NCBI GenBank assembly: GCA_016871615.1
Contig: VHCX01000020.1
Span: 1-55,244 of the forward strand
From: Verrucomicrobiota bacterium
GTDB taxonomy: Bacteria > Verrucomicrobiota > Verrucomicrobiia > Limisphaerales > UBA9464
DNA length: 55,244 nt
Direction of reading: 5' to 3'
Position numbers and translations under genes: made by a program. The notes under the pieces were generated by a model. It had not been told where the DNA came from. It was given only the letters and a program-made list of their open reading frames with translations, and searched no databases. How positions within the stretch are numbered: the stretch's first letter is position 1; the number at the start of each line of letters is the position of its first letter. This document shows positions 46,737-55,172 of the stretch, piece after piece.

Positions 46737-48137
46737 ATGAGGCATTCCCTGCTGCTCCTTTATTTGGCGCTCGCCTTCGCCGCCACGGCCGCTCCGCTGC
46801 CCCGGCTGAAGGTCAGCGACAACCATCGTTTCCTCGTCACCGAGTCGGGACAGCCTTTTTTCTGGCAGGGTGACACCGCCTGGGAACTCTTCCACCGCCT
46901 CAACCGCGAAGACGCCGAGCGCTACCTGAAGAATCGAGCCCAACGCCGCTTCACTGTCGTGCAGGCCGTCGCACTCGCCGAATTGGACGGGCTCAATGAT
47001 CCCAATCCCTACGGCCAGAAGCCGCTCGTGGAAAACGATCCCACCCGGCCCAACGAGGCCTACTTCCAACACGTGGACTGGATCGTGAAACGCGCCAACG
47101 AACTGGGAATTTATGTCGGGTTCCTGCCGACCTGGGGCGACAAGTGGCACAAGGCTTGGGGCGCCGGCCCCGAGATCTTCACGCCGCAGAATGCCGAGGC
47201 CTATGGCGAATGGCTCGGAAAACGGTATCGCGACGCCGGCCTGATCTGGATCCTCGGCGGTGACCGCCCCGTGGACCAGGCCAAGGCCGACGCGCAGAAG
47301 GAGATCAACCGCGCCATGGCCCGCGGACTCCGGCGCGGTGACGGCGGCGCGCACCTCCTCACGTATCATCCGCCGGGCGGCGCCGGCTCTTCCGAACACT
47401 TCCATACGGACGAATGGCTAGACTTCAACATGCGGCAAAACGGCCACACCGCCGAGTTCACCGGCCGCTACGACCAGACCCGCGTGGACTACAACCGCTC
47501 CCCCGTGAAGCCGGTGCTCGATGGCGAACCGATCTACGAGGATCACCCGGTCTCCTTCGACGCGAAGAAGTTCGGCCACTCCATCGCCAGTGATGTGCGC
47601 CGACCACTCTACTGGGACCTCTTTGCCGGCGCCTTCGGCCACACCTATGGCCACCACTCCGTCTGGCAGATGTGGTCGCCCGGCAAGAATCCGGTCAACA
47701 ATCCGCTCATGCCATGGTCCGAGGCCATCAATCAGCCCGGCGCGGCTCAGATGCAGCACGGCCGAGCGCTGATCGAGTCGCGCCCCTTCCTCACGCGCAT
47801 CCCCGACGATTCGATCATCGTCACCGACCGGGTGCCCACGAGCGTGCCCGGCGCGGGCCGCTATCACTTTGCCGCCACACGCGACTCCGATGGCACCTAC
47901 GCGATGGTCTATGCGCCCATCGGCCGCGGCTTCAAGGTGCGCATGGAGTCCATCAAGGGGCCGAAGGTCAAGGCATGGTGGTTCAATCCGCGCGACGGCA
48001 AGGCCAGCGCCATCGGCTCGTTTCCCAACACGGGCGAGCGCGAATTCACCCCGCCCGACGCCGGCGAAATGCTAGACTGGGTGCTGGTGCTTGATGACGT
48101 CGCCAAGAAATACCCGGCCCCGGGGCGGATAAAGTGA
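46737..48137 (+). CDS. Secreted glycoside hydrolase, DUF4038/GH140-like
   Basis: A 466-residue exported TIM-barrel glycosidase. Signal peptide [18 protein letters not shown], then the DUF4038 opening [89 protein letters not shown] and, in the barrel end, [15 protein letters not shown]-terminal Ig-like domain ([15 protein letters not shown]) completes it. Related GH140 enzymes release apiose from the pectin rhamnogalacturonan II, but that substrate is inferred here. The ATG at 46737 is right before the signal. The base composition looks a little less GC-rich than in the left part of the window. Confidence 0.85.
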   Translation: MRHSLLLLYLALAFAATAAPLPRLKVSDNHRFLVTESGQPFFWQGDTAWELFHRLNREDAERYLKNRAQRRFTVVQAVALAELDGLNDPNPYGQKPLVENDPTRPNEAYFQHVDWIVKRANELGIYVGFLPTWGDKWHKAWGAGPEIFTPQNAEAYGEWLGKRYRDAGLIWILGGDRPVDQAKADAQKEINRAMARGLRRGDGGAHLLTYHPPGGAGSSEHFHTDEWLDFNMRQNGHTAEFTGRYDQTRVDYNRSPVKPVLDGEPIYEDHPVSFDAKKFGHSIASDVRRPLYWDLFAGAFGHTYGHHSVWQMWSPGKNPVNNPLMPWSEAINQPGAAQMQHGRALIESRPFLTRIPDDSIIVTDRVPTSVPGAGRYHFAATRDSDGTYAMVYAPIGRGFKVRMESIKGPKVKAWWFNPRDGKASAIGSFPNTGEREFTPPDAGEMLDWVLVLDDVAKKYPAPGRIK

Positions 48138-48499
48138 TGCGCGAGGCATTCCCCCGTCATGGAGACTGAAGCGGCCGACTGTCCCGCAGATAAGTTGGGG
48201 AGATTGTTTCGACGGACCTGGATTGTGCCCCATGTTCCTGAGCGCGCTCCTGGCGACCCATTCCCCTCCTGCTGGAGCGACCGGACCGGCGGGGAGTCGC
48301 GTCGCGGAATGGCGCGGCGGACAAAGGACCGATCGGTGCGGAGCACAGACGGAGCCAGTGTCGCGCCCGACCGCGGTCGGCAAGGCCAGATGTGCCCTCC
48401 ACCGTAAACCAGGCCGTCAGTGTCCGAAATTGCAGCTGGCAATGCCTTGCCGCTGGCGGTTCGCGAAGGAAGATCTTCAGGAACTTGGAGAAACGCATG
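48138..48499. other. Gap without recognisable gene
   Basis: Short open frames occur on both strands but none has a signal peptide, motif or coding feel that I can support. The sequence may be spacer between the glycosidase gene and the decayed region that follows. Confidence 0.5.
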
Positions 48500-48837
48500 A
48501 ACGGGCGTCAATCCGCTCAACCGCTCCGACCCAGTCCTGCGCGGGATCTAGCAGGTCCCACGTGACCGTAAGCGACGCCGACTGCCCCACCGCCAACGGC
48601 CGGAGCGGGGAGGTGAATTCCAACTCGACGTAAGGTGGCAAGCCGGGGAGCCGGAAAGGCGAATCATCGGGATCGGAGAATACCTCGGCGCGCCGGAACC
48701 GGGCCCGCGGTCCTCCGGGAAGTGCGGGAGTGCCAACGATGAACAGATGTCCGTCGACCGGCGCGGCCAGGCGATGGGCATCCAGCCCAATCTTCTGCCA
48801 CGGTGAAGACGGGCGGTGCAAGGTCACGAGGTCGCCG
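48500..48837 (-). pseudogene. Remnant of an exported-protein gene, cut at a MITE end
   Basis: The leftward frame reads LVTLHRPSSPWQKIGLDAHR, then LFIVGTPALPGG, ARFRRAEVFSDPDDSPFRLP, YVELEFTSPLRPLAVGQ and SASLTVTWDLLDPAQDWVGA, which resembles a genuine beta-rich extracellular protein rather than a chance frame. Its 5' side ends exactly where the MITE starts at 48838, and no start codon or signal peptide is available. The family is unknown. Confidence 0.4.
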
Positions 48838-48953
48838 TGACAGGACCGCAAAAACTGATCACAAGGGATGTGAGAGTTTTAGGCGCTGGTTCATGGTGGT
48901 TGGTTCGCTTCGGAAAGTCCATCCCCGGTGGAGCAGTTTTTGCGGTCCTGTCA
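48838..48953 (+). mobile_element. Complete 116-bp MITE, 20-bp perfect terminal inverted repeats
   Basis: Starts TGACAGGACCGCAAAAACTG and ends with its exact reverse complement at 48934-48953. Internal sequence is non-coding and almost identical to the copies at 46037 and (inverted) 52288. Left and right flanks (CCG and CTT) do not match, so the expected 3-bp target duplication is missing. Both flanking genes stop abruptly at the element, which points to recombination through the repeat or to an assembly join. Confidence 0.9.
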
Positions 48954-48955
48954 CT

Positions 48956-49417
48956 TCCCCTGGCCTCGTCGAGAACGTGCTGGTGGAGGTTTATGGATCC
49001 CAGATGCGCTTCCGCGAGCTTGCCGGCATCACGACGCCCGAGCCTCGGGTTTTGGTCATCCAGCCTTGGGATGCCACAACGGTACATCCCATTGAGAAAG
49101 CGATTCTCAAAGCGAACCTGGGTTTGAACCCGTCTGTGGATCGAAAAGTGATCAGGATTGTGTTGCGTGATCTCAGCCAGGAACGGCGACAGGAGTTCGT
49201 GAAGATTGCCCGCAAGATGGCTGAGGAAGGTCGTGTCGCCGTGCAGCATGTCCGGCGTGATGCGCTGGAGGCTTTGAAGAAGGAAGGCAAGAGCGGTGGA
49301 GTGACGGAGGATCAGGTCGAGATGGCCGAGAAGGAAGTTCAGAAGCTGACCGACCAGTATATCGGCAAGATCGACGCACACCTCGCCCACAAGGAAAAAG
49401 AGATCATGACCGTGTGA
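48956..49417 (+). pseudogene. frr: Ribosome recycling factor gene, 5' end replaced by a MITE
   Basis: The frame from about 48956 encodes 153 residues matching RRF from its residue 33 on: VYGSQMRFRELAGITTPEPR, VIQPWDATTVHPIEKAI, LKANLGLNPSVDRKVIR, LSQERRQEFVKIARKMAEEG, VAVQHVRRDALEALKK and LTDQYIGKIDAHLAHKEKEI. Full RRF is about 185 residues; the missing first about 32 form helix 1 of the three-helix bundle. The frame stays open back into the MITE, where an ATG at 48893 would give a chimeric 174-residue protein. None of the usual neighbours (rpsB, tsf, pyrH) is present. It is almost certainly non-functional as a recycling factor, implying an intact frr elsewhere. Confidence 0.85.
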
Positions 49418-49451
49418 CGGGTGTGACGGCGACGTTGCTCCGTCAATGACC

Positions 49452-52106
49452 CTACTTCTCGCCGGCCTTCTCGAGCACACCTATCCCGGGGGCCGGGCCG
49501 GCGCCGGGACCTTCCACGGTATTCTCATCCACCCAAGCCGAGGCTCGTGGGCGACCTAAACGAAAAGCAGTTGCGCCAGTCTGCTGAGCGGAACCATGCC
49601 AGAAGTAGGCATGGTTGCGCCGGAAAACCACGCCGTCGCTGCCCGCGCTGCTGGCGTATCCCGTCTGCATATCGCGGGCGACGTTCTGCTCAGCCACGAG
49701 TCCGACCACCACGGGGGAGTTCGGAGCTTCAGCCGTGCCGCCCGCGCCTCCGCTGATGGCGAGCGCCGTGCTCCGGCTGTTGAGGAGGGTGTTGTGTCGG
49801 AGGAGCGTTCCCAGGGTGAGGGGGAAACCTGTTGGAAACTTTGGCTCTTCATGCGCATTCACAAACAGGCCGAGGTTGCTCATTTCCACCCAGTTTCCCT
49901 CCACCGTATTAAAGTAACAGGTGCCCAACCCGCTGTTCCAGGTCCGGGGCATTGAACTGGCAAGTGTGCTCGCGCACGAATGCAGGAAAAGTCCCGGGCT
50001 GCGCATGCGACGGACCGTGTTGGCAGAAATGATGTTCTCATTGCAGCCGATCCACAGTTGGATGCCCGTCATGCCGTCGGCCACGGTGTTGCCCACGATG
50101 TGATTTCGAAAAAATCCCGTGCTGACGCTCGCCAGGCTCCCGCTCCGGGGCGGAACTTGCCACGGACGATCCAACTTCAAAGTCCTGCCCTCGCGGGCGA
50201 CGACACGCCGTGTTTGCCCTTGCCCTGGGCCCTGGAGGATCGTCACGCAGTACTCCCTGATCGCCGGTTCAGGCGAACCATCGTCGCGGTCTGGGGGCAG
50301 GAACAACTTTCCCTCACCACCGCCGTCTGCTTCGAGCTCCTGGCGTGAGACAGTGCCAAGCCGGGCGTCAGGTGTGGGCGGCACGGAGGCTGGAAGGGTG
50401 ATGTCCTGCTTGCTGGCATCGACGATTGCTCCGAAGTACATCGTCCGGTGATTGGCTTCGAATAGAATCACTTCGCCGACATTCTGGTTTTCATAGCCTG
50501 CAGCCGCGCCAAAAGCCATCTTTGGGCCATCCACGGCTCGTCCGCTGGAGTCCTGCTCGGACGTCGCGTTATGGCCCAGCCAGTTGTGCGTGACGGAACC
50601 GCGACCGGTAGCGACCCAAATCAGCCGTCGAGTCTGAGCGCCGCCGGCTTCCGCTCCCTGCGGGGCACGAGTCACATTGTGCTCGATGATGCAGCCTTCG
50701 AGCACTTCATTCCGACTCTGGATGGCGCCTTCGGCGGTCTCTTTGAATCGTGCGCCATAGCGGAGAACGGGGACCAGGATGTTGCTGGTAATGAGTGAGT
50801 GCGTGACCGCAGAGAGATCCACAAGGACGCGACCGTGCAGTTCGTTCTGACTGACGATGGCGTTCCGGGAGCGAAACAAGTGCACGGCGCTGATTTCCTG
50901 ATCCACTCCTTCGAGATCCGCAACCAGGCAGCGTTCAATGCGGCAATGATCCAACCACGCCAATGGATCGGGTGCCGCTGCAATAATTCCATTGCTGATC
51001 TCCGGGTTGCCGAGGACCGCCAGGTCGGTGATCGCTGAGCCGTGGCCGCTCAACCTCACGGCAGCCGTCGGAATCGAAGGCGGGGGCGTCTTTCCCTGGA
51101 CGACCGGCCTTGAGGAAGGGATGAGTGGAGCGCGCTGAAAGCCATCTTTCCCGCTCGGTTCGCATCGGATTTGCGTGAGTGCTTTGCCGGCTCCTTGGAG
51201 CGTGGTGTGAGCTGGGATAAGGAGTGTCTCCCGCATCGAAAAGACTCCAGGACCGAGCCGAAGCGTTCCGCCACCGTCTTGAGCAAGTCGAGCCAGAGCC
51301 TCATTTAGGTCGACGGGCCGGGCCGGGTCAGAGGTGGGAGAGAGATTCCTCCTGGCTTTCCGAATTTCCGGCGCTGCTTTCACGTTCATCGGCAGTGCCT
51401 CACCCCAGCCGTAACGGCCTCCATGTCCGGCATGCAACCAGATGAGGTAGCGCCCCGGACGAAGATCATCGGGCAACTTCATGGACACCTGGTATTTTTC
51501 GGCAGTGGCAATCTCAAGCCAGCGTCCGTTTTTTCCAGGCTCGGCGAGCCAGACATGGGCCGTGGCACGATCAGGCCGCCGGGCGAGGTCGCGTCCGAAC
51601 AGACGTACCACCTGGCCCGGTGCCGGTTCCGCGGGCCAATGCCACCAGGCTTGAGGAATGTTGAGCCGGATGGGCCGGGACCACCCCGCATCGTTGTGCG
51701 CCCAGACAAGGAACGGTCCTCCGTACGCGGTGATGTCGAGATGGGCAGTCAACCACTCCGAGCTGCCGGCCAGGATTCGAACCTTGCTTGACTCTCCGCC
51801 TGAAGCGCCGGCCCCACGCCCCCATGCGAACACCTGCCGTCCAAGCCGTTCCCCCGTGACGAAGAAGCTTTGGTCGGAACCCGCGTCGGCCGTGGACTCG
51901 AAGAGCGACGGAGCACTGGTGTTGACGGTGATTTCTGCCCGCATGGGGGGCGCGAATTCGACACCTGGAGCGACTGGAGCTGGATCAGGTGCAGGGAGCG
52001 ACTCAAAGGAGGGCAGGTCCAGGTCGGCCGCGTGGAGCGCGCTGCTGAGAATGACCGGCGAGAGACCAACAAGCCGGGTCAGCAATTTCAAAAGGGGTGT
52101 GAGCAT
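49452..52106 (-). CDS. Secreted right-handed beta-helix protein
   Basis: An 884-residue exported protein. Signal peptide LLKLLTRLVGLSPVILSSALHA, then an Ig-like N-terminal region (WLTAHLDITAYGGPFLVWAHN, LRPGRYLIWLHAGHGGRYGWG), the start of the beta-helix (VDLNEALARLAQDGGGTLRLGPGVFSMRE, LLIPAHTTLQGAG), and parallel coils such as HCRIERCLVADLEGVDQEI, NAIVSQNELHGRVLVD and LGTLLRHNTLLNSRSTALAISG. It resembles the broken gene at 41704-45188 in domain order and in the N-terminal motif, so the two are paralogues. No catalytic residues can be named. It is bracketed by two complete, inverted copies of the MITE (48838 and 52288) together with the frr fragment. Confidence 0.8.
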   Translation of the reverse strand: MLTPLLKLLTRLVGLSPVILSSALHAADLDLPSFESLPAPDPAPVAPGVEFAPPMRAEITVNTSAPSLFESTADAGSDQSFFVTGERLGRQVFAWGRGAGASGGESSKVRILAGSSEWLTAHLDITAYGGPFLVWAHNDAGWSRPIRLNIPQAWWHWPAEPAPGQVVRLFGRDLARRPDRATAHVWLAEPGKNGRWLEIATAEKYQVSMKLPDDLRPGRYLIWLHAGHGGRYGWGEALPMNVKAAPEIRKARRNLSPTSDPARPVDLNEALARLAQDGGGTLRLGPGVFSMRETLLIPAHTTLQGAGKALTQIRCEPSGKDGFQRAPLIPSSRPVVQGKTPPPSIPTAAVRLSGHGSAITDLAVLGNPEISNGIIAAAPDPLAWLDHCRIERCLVADLEGVDQEISAVHLFRSRNAIVSQNELHGRVLVDLSAVTHSLITSNILVPVLRYGARFKETAEGAIQSRNEVLEGCIIEHNVTRAPQGAEAGGAQTRRLIWVATGRGSVTHNWLGHNATSEQDSSGRAVDGPKMAFGAAAGYENQNVGEVILFEANHRTMYFGAIVDASKQDITLPASVPPTPDARLGTVSRQELEADGGGEGKLFLPPDRDDGSPEPAIREYCVTILQGPGQGQTRRVVAREGRTLKLDRPWQVPPRSGSLASVSTGFFRNHIVGNTVADGMTGIQLWIGCNENIISANTVRRMRSPGLFLHSCASTLASSMPRTWNSGLGTCYFNTVEGNWVEMSNLGLFVNAHEEPKFPTGFPLTLGTLLRHNTLLNSRSTALAISGGAGGTAEAPNSPVVVGLVAEQNVARDMQTGYASSAGSDGVVFRRNHAYFWHGSAQQTGATAFRLGRPRASAWVDENTVEGPGAGPAPGIGVLEKAGEK

Positions 52107-52287
52107 CCGGTACGCTACTCATTCGTCTGTCAGAAGCGCCAGTATTCTGTTGTTCGAGGAATGCTGAATATTCCTCGGAGGCGAAACCTTCACCGACTTT
52201 GGACCCGCGAGGTCTGCGACGGGGAAGAAGGGCGTAGGAAGCCCCACTTGCCCATTCACGCCGATGTCCAAACCTGCCTGGTGTGAG

Positions 52288-52402
52288 TGACAGGACCGCA
52301 AAAACTGCTCCACCGGGGATGGACTTTCCGCAGCGAACCAACCACCATCAACTAGCGCCTGAAACTCTCACATCCCTTGGAGCAGTTTTTGCGGTCCTGT
52401 CA
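52288..52402 (-). mobile_element. Complete 115-bp MITE, inverted copy
   Basis: Same 20-bp terminal repeats (TGACAGGACCGCAAAAACTG at 52288-52307, reverse complement at 52383-52402). The interior is the reverse complement of the 48838 copy with a few substitutions. It is flanked by GAG on both sides, a 3-bp target duplication that indicates a genuine transposition, typical of IS3-family elements. Confidence 0.9.
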
Positions 52403-52685
52403 GAGTCACTCTCCGCGCTCGATTGAGCGCGGCCCCGTTGGTTTGACTGGCATCCAAAACTCCCATCTAGCCTCCGTTGGCAAACGATACATTTGCTAAG
52501 CAACCGCGACTATCGTTGTGGCTCACAAACCACCAGTCATCGTAAAGCGCATCCTACCCAGGCTTTTCGGCTAGGATTTGAGGCGTGGGTCCCTCGCGAA
52601 CCTATCGCGGGAATTCGCCCCCTCCCACCCCTACCCCGTGGGGACGGTCTGGCCGCGGGAAAGGGATCCCTTAGGGGCCGCCCCC

Positions 52686-52769
52686 TATTGAGTCTCGGAT
52701 ATTACGGTGACAACCGTTTCCCCCACCCGCAAGTCCCGGACAAGGCACTCTATTGTGCGAGACTCAATA
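52686..52769. repeat. 12-bp inverted repeat around a 60-bp spacer
   Basis: TATTGAGTCTCG at 52686-52697 and its exact reverse complement CGAGACTCAATA at 52758-52769. The 60 bases between have no coding sense. It may be the ends of a tiny mobile repeat or a transcript stem. Confidence 0.6.
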
Positions 52770-53049
52770 AGATCGGGTCAGCGCGGGACTTGCCTTTGGG
52801 ATCTGGCCAGGCGATAGCGGGCTCGACGCCAACAACCCCCGTGGTGAATCGCGTCCACCGATCTGCCCTGTCGCGACTCCTCGAAACAGACAGCCGGCAA
52901 GGGATGCACCAGAACCGGACGGAACCTTTCCTGACTGATGAGAATCCCAGGCTCGTGACACCCATAAACACCCCTGACTTTGGCGGCGTTGTTGTAACTG
53001 AGTGTTGTAACTTTTAGCCTTCCGTTGCAGAAAGCCCGTAAAATCAAAA

Positions 53050-53116
53050 TGGTCGGGGCGGTGAGATTTGAACTCACGATTTTGTTGGCTTAGTGCCAAA
53101 GCTTACCGGGCTCGGC
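53050..53116 (-). tRNA. Pseudo-tRNA-Pro (3' half only recognisable)
   Basis: Read leftward, a T-arm (GTGAG TTCAAAT CTCAC), the 3' acceptor strand CGCCCCG, discriminator A and CCA match the 3' end of tRNA-Pro. Upstream the putative anticodon arm (TTTGG CACTAAG CCAAC) has a mismatched stem, lacks U33 and would give a CUA anticodon. The D-arm is degenerate and the 5' acceptor strand CGGGGCG is missing. It is a decayed gene or the tRNA half left at an integration junction. Confidence 0.5.
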
Positions 53117-53190
53117 GGATTTTTTTTGAAACGCGGCTCCATCAGCCCGCCTCAGGATCGCTGCGGCTTGAGATTCCGCTCGGGAAAGAC

Positions 53191-53213
53191 GTCAGTCCTC
53201 ACGATTGACACAA
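53191..53213 (+). mobile_element. Solitary terminal repeat of the 124-bp MITE family
   Basis: GTCAGTCCTCACGATTGACA followed by CAA differs at two positions from bases 3-24 of the repeat at 41525. No partner repeat was found within several hundred bases, so it is a single end. Confidence 0.6.
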
Positions 53214-53393
53214 CCCGGAGCCCACCGCCTCCCACCGGGACACCTTGGTATCGTTCCCTCAGGGAACCCATAGCCGGACGATCTTCAAATACAACGGGAA
53301 ACGGCCGCGCCGGGTCACCCGATAAGAAACCATGGGCTCGTCCGGGAACTGGGTTCTTGCTTCGAAAGCCCGCTACTTTTAGCCTAATCGGAC

Positions 53394-53705
53394 TTGGCTA
53401 GGCAACGGAGCGACAACGGGGATCCGACGGTGGCCTCAACGCGAGGCCCGGACCTTTGTGGCACCTTTGAAGAGGCCGGTGGCATCGGCGGACTGCTGTC
53501 GCGCAGCGAGTGGGATAGCGTCCGCAGCACCTGGAGCCACGCCTTCTGCTGCTCCGATGGCGTCAGCAACTTGACGGCGCTGGCCGTGTCCCGCGGTGGC
53601 GTCATCGTCTTCGGGGGCAGTTACCGCTGCGACCCGTTCGGCCGGTTGATCAGTGCCCCCAACGGCCTGACCACCCGCCACAGTCAACGTTTCAGCAGCA
53701 ACTGA
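53394..53705 (+). pseudogene. RHS/YD-repeat protein fragment
   Basis: The frame encodes about 100 residues reading GGIGGLLSRS, HAFCCSDGVSNLTALAV, YRCDPFGRLISAPNGLT and QRFSSN, a degraded version of the RHS core motif (GGIGGLL, H.YDGNGNVTAL, YDPFGR, RFSS). Key aromatic residues are changed to Cys, the repeats upstream are missing, and a stop follows FSSN where RHS proteins continue. It has no signal or start that fits. It is a relic of a toxin-type or wall-associated RHS gene. Confidence 0.6.
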
Positions 53706-53735
53706 AAGCAACAAGGCCCCCCGTTTTCCCTAACT

Positions 53736-55172
53736 ATGAACCCTCAATTTTCCTTAGAGCGAACAATCTCAATAGCGGCTAAGTGTTGTCTCGCGGTGCC
53801 TTTGGTCCTAGGTCCATTTCATGCTTTGCGAGCCGACAAAGCTTCATCCCAAATCGTTCAATGGTGGCTTTCCACAGAGGATCGAAAGGCGCGACTAGAG
53901 CGGCAGCCTGATCTTCGTTTTGGGGTAAGTCCCGAGTCCGTCAGGTCTAGAGTTCGAATCGAGATTGATGAAACCGCCAACCACCAGTCCATTCTCGGTC
54001 TTGGCAGTTCGTTCGAACACAGCACCTGCCACAATCTCAGTCTCCTGCCCGAAGCCCAACGGGAGCGGGTGATCCAAAGTCTGGTTGACCCGGACACCGG
54101 AATCGGGATGAGTCTGATGCGGATCTGCATCGGCACCTCGGATTTCGCCCCTGGGCCATTCTACACCTACGATGACATGCCAGACGGACAGGTGGATCCG
54201 CGGCTTGAAAGATTTTCAATCGACCGGGACCGGGACTACGTGCTGCCCGTGATCAAGCTGGCGCAGCGTCTTCACCCCGAATTGCGCTTTTTTGCTTCGC
54301 CTTGGACCCCCCCGACTTGGATGAAGACAAATCGTCGTATTGGCGGCGGATCCCTACGCCCGGAGTGTTACCCATTCTTTGCGGAATACCTTGTCCGATT
54401 TCTCGAGGCCTACCGTCGTGAAGGGGTCGAGATCGACGCCCTGACCGTGCAAAACGAGCCGGAGTTCGGCCCAACCGCCTATCCAAGCTGCCTTTGGACG
54501 GCTATTCAACAACGCGACTTCATTCGCGACCATCTTGGTCCCCTCATCAAAGCCCGGGGCCTAAAAACGACGATCTGGGCCTTCGATCACAATTTTAACA
54601 ATCCAGGGTTTCCCGCGACAATCCTCAAAGACCCTGCTGCGGCAAAGTTCGTTTCGGGGAGCGCCTTCCACCTTTATGAGGGACGTCCAGAAGCGATGAG
54701 CCGCCTCCATCGGGAATTTCCCGACAAAGCGCTGCTTTTCTCCGAAGGATCCGTCTATGGGGCCTTCGGCGGTTCCCAGATCATCTCCTACTTCAGGAAT
54801 TGGGCGGGAAGCTACAACGCATGGGTAACGATGATCGACCGGAACGGCAAGCCGAACATCTCCGGATTTCATGAATGCTCTCCGACCATAGTGGTCTTAG
54901 ATCCGACGTCTCTTGCGGTCGAATACCGGTCGGACTACTACCTCTATGGGCAGTTTATGCGGTTCATCCGTCCCGGTGCGGTGCGAATTGGGACGTCGTC
55001 GACGTCAAGTGGTGTGTCCAATGTAGGGTTCCGCAACCCCGATGGTCGGTTGGTCGTGGTCGTTGCCAACACAACCAAATCTCAACCTGACATCCTCTTC
55101 TCATGGAGAGGGACTCAACTCACGACTCGGCTCGCCCCTCTCTCCGTCGCTACGCTGGTTTGGAAACCATGA
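53736..55172 (+). CDS. GH30-family glycosidase (glucosylceramidase-like)
   Basis: A 478-residue secreted enzyme. An N-terminal hydrophobic segment (CCLAVPLVLGPFHALRA) acts as the signal. The body matches the GH30 fold: ILGLGSSFEHSTCHNLSLLP, MSLMRICIGTSDFAP, FFASPWTPPTWMKTNRRIGGG, the acid/base Glu in LTVQNEPEFGPT (about residue 248) and the nucleophile Glu in LLFSEGSVYG. The C-terminal beta-sandwich (IRPGAVRIGTSS, GRLVVVVANTTKSQPDILFS) is also typical. GH30 enzymes hydrolyse beta-linked glucosides, glucosylceramide or xylans; the exact activity is open. The start ATG at 53736 fits. Base composition is clearly less GC-rich than the left of the window, suggesting recent arrival. Confidence 0.9.
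   Translation: MNPQFSLERTISIAAKCCLAVPLVLGPFHALRADKASSQIVQWWLSTEDRKARLERQPDLRFGVSPESVRSRVRIEIDETANHQSILGLGSSFEHSTCHNLSLLPEAQRERVIQSLVDPDTGIGMSLMRICIGTSDFAPGPFYTYDDMPDGQVDPRLERFSIDRDRDYVLPVIKLAQRLHPELRFFASPWTPPTWMKTNRRIGGGSLRPECYPFFAEYLVRFLEAYRREGVEIDALTVQNEPEFGPTAYPSCLWTAIQQRDFIRDHLGPLIKARGLKTTIWAFDHNFNNPGFPATILKDPAAAKFVSGSAFHLYEGRPEAMSRLHREFPDKALLFSEGSVYGAFGGSQIISYFRNWAGSYNAWVTMIDRNGKPNISGFHECSPTIVVLDPTSLAVEYRSDYYLYGQFMRFIRPGAVRIGTSSTSSGVSNVGFRNPDGRLVVVVANTTKSQPDILFSWRGTQLTTRLAPLSVATLVWKP

Larger units (their letters stand above)
52403..53390. other. Non-coding stretch with repeat and tRNA remnants
   Basis: No convincing coding frame exists in this region. It contains a 12-bp inverted repeat, a pseudo-tRNA-Pro and a solitary end of the 124-bp MITE family, listed separately. 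The remainder has no structure that I can support. Confidence 0.6.

Noticed and set aside
53050-53160. Amber-suppressor tRNA or tmRNA end
   Set aside because: The CUA anticodon loop lacks U33, the stem is mismatched and the 5' acceptor strand is missing; the 3' end matches tRNA-Pro rather than tmRNA.
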